Below the pieces are notes generated by a model that was given only the letters and a program-made list of their open reading frames with translations, searched no databases and was not told the DNA's origin. Shown here in pieces: positions 62,889 to 64,000 of a stretch of DNA of 64,000 nt. This DNA comes from JAUVZL01 sp965603515 (GTDB lineage: Bacteria; Hydrothermota; Tepidihabitantia; SM23-42): contig CBFDDH010000003.1 in assembly GCA_965603515.1 (NCBI GenBank), positions 1 to 64,000 on the forward strand. Reading direction: 5' to 3'. A program made the translations under genes and the position numbers. Position 1 is the stretch's first letter. Each line of letters starts with the position of its first letter.

Positions 62889-63965
62889 ATGAAATCACTA
62901 GTCGCGGTTGTTAGAACCAGACCTTCCAGCGTGCTTGAAGACATTGATCGTGCATTGAGCCTGGCACGGGTCGATAATTTTCTCAAGGCTCGCACCCCAA
63001 CAATACTCAAAATAAATATCTCCTGGCATTTCTATTTCCCGGCCTGTTCAACAACGCCATGGCAACTCGACGGTGTAGCAGCATCATTGAAAAAAAGAGG
63101 ATATTCTGATTTAATACCAGCGCAGAATCGTACGGTCGTGATCAATCCGACGCTTGGTGCTGAGAATAATCACCTTAATTCGGTAATGAAAAAACACAGA
63201 ATGAAATTCGTCCATCTGTATGAACCAAAGACTGAATGGATAAACTACAAACCGAAATCTAAAATGCTCGTTCTCGACAAAATTTTTGGCGGTCGCATCG
63301 ATATCCCCAAGATGTTCATCGGCAAGAATGCTATCCACTTGCCAACCTTAAAGACTCATGTCTTCACAACGATTACCGGTGCTATGAAAAACGCCTTTGG
63401 TGGTCTGCTCAATGATAATCGGCACTGGACACACTCCCTCATCCATGAGACCCTGGTCGATCTTCTCCAAATTCAAAAAGAAATTCACCCCGGTATCTTC
63501 TGCTTAACTGATGGTACAATCGCCGGCAATGGAGCTGGACCACGGGTCATGGAGCCACAAATAAAGAACTATCTGCTGGCGAGCGGCGATCCGGTCGCTA
63601 TTGACGCCATTGCAGCAAAAATGATGGGGTTTGATCCTTTATCACTGAAATTCCTGTACCTGGCTCAGGAAAATGGTCTTGGTACTGCAAACCCTCATGA
63701 TATTTCAATAAAGGGTGAAGATATAAGTAAGGTTGATTTCCATTTTGAATGCAAAGACACCTTTGCATCCCGTGGTCAAAAGGCGATATATTGGGGTAAG
63801 TTGAAACCATTTGAACACCTCCTTTTGCGAACACCTATAGCCCCTTGGTCATATATAGCATCAAGAGCATTCCATGATTTCTACTGGTATAATATTTTCG
63901 GCAAGCCGATTGTGCGAAAATTCTTGAATACATCATGGGGTAAGCTTTTTCAATCCTACAAATAA
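62889..63965 (+). CDS. DUF362 protein
   Basis: A 358-residue cytoplasmic-looking protein of the DUF362 family, recognised by LPTLKTHVFTTITGAMKNAFGGL (landmarks PTLKTH and KNAFGG), DLLQIQKEIHPGIFCLTDG, and ASGDPVAIDAIAAKMMGFDP. Members often carry ferredoxin-type Cys clusters; none is seen here, so only the core domain is present. Function is unknown. No neighbour on the same strand remains in the window. Confidence 0.85.
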   Translation: MKSLVAVVRTRPSSVLEDIDRALSLARVDNFLKARTPTILKINISWHFYFPACSTTPWQLDGVAASLKKRGYSDLIPAQNRTVVINPTLGAENNHLNSVMKKHRMKFVHLYEPKTEWINYKPKSKMLVLDKIFGGRIDIPKMFIGKNAIHLPTLKTHVFTTITGAMKNAFGGLLNDNRHWTHSLIHETLVDLLQIQKEIHPGIFCLTDGTIAGNGAGPRVMEPQIKNYLLASGDPVAIDAIAAKMMGFDPLSLKFLYLAQENGLGTANPHDISIKGEDISKVDFHFECKDTFASRGQKAIYWGKLKPFEHLLLRTPIAPWSYIASRAFHDFYWYNIFGKPIVRKFLNTSWGKLFQSYK

Positions 63966-64000
63966 ACACATCGGTTCGCCATGTTGACTTTCCTTTAGTT

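Overview
The window reads as one continuous, gene-dense bacterial chromosome segment at moderately low G+C with no transposase, integrase, phage or plasmid gene. A double-membrane cell is implied by Sec-exported proteins with Por-type (type IX) C-terminal sorting domains, a PorX/PorY-like regulator pair, a TonB-C-bearing lipoprotein and YadA-like surface repeats. Together with the split GMP synthetase this suggests an uncultured lineage near the FCB group, such as candidate division WOR-3 (Stahlbacteria). That placement is inference; no rRNA gene is present.

Layout. 0.5-5.2 kb (+): carAB and a small GIY-YIG-like gene. 15.4-5.3 kb (-): an eight-gene chemosensory operon in the order receptor, cheW, cheY, cheA, cheC, TPR protein, TPR-roadblock protein, roadblock protein. 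Its receptor is a soluble protein with two degenerate MCP signalling segments fused to a complete family-5 solute-binding domain. 15.9-17.2 kb: a frameshifted receiver-like gene, a small membrane protein and tRNA-Phe. 17.4-23.4 kb (+): argF, a calcium-type P-ATPase, a YbbR protein and a GT39-like membrane protein. 23.45-30.6 kb (+): tRNA-Leu, tig, clpP, a GT9-like gene, a diguanylate cyclase, a PorY-like kinase and PorX. 38.1-31 kb (-): glycolipid/nucleotide-sugar genes (GT2, flippase-like protein, ugd, UDP-glucuronate decarboxylase), mscS, and a lipoprotein joining a family-5 binding domain to a TonB C-terminal domain. 39.8-38.1 kb (-): dapA-dapB. 41.6-40.0 kb (-): parA-parB. 41.9-46 kb: guaA (ATPPase half), tsaD, prsW-like, an ArsR-like regulator and a DUF2273-like mini-gene. 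59.2-46.0 kb (-): a secreted/surface operon with two giant YadA-head-like proteins, an HExxH metalloprotease and two sorting-domain proteins. 62.5-59.5 kb (-): mnmG and a site-2 protease. 62.9-64 kb (+): a DUF362 protein.

Two sequence-level features run through the window. First, nearly every operon start carries TTGACA-type and TATAAT-type boxes separated by 16 (rarely 17) bases. In about ten cases the -10 box lies only 5-8 bases before the start codon, so those mRNAs should be leaderless; other genes from the same promoter type carry GGAGG leaders. Second, the gaps between operons are filled by modular repeat arrays made of very short palindromes with three-base loops, separated by fixed spacers (TGRAGACAC or TGGAA). 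Some arrays recur as near-identical inverted copies more than 40 kb apart.

Working together: the chemosensory operon probably senses an oligopeptide-like or other SBP5-type ligand without membrane transduction and signals through CheA/CheY to TPR/roadblock outputs. PorX/PorY could control export of the sorting-domain proteins encoded at 46-54 kb.
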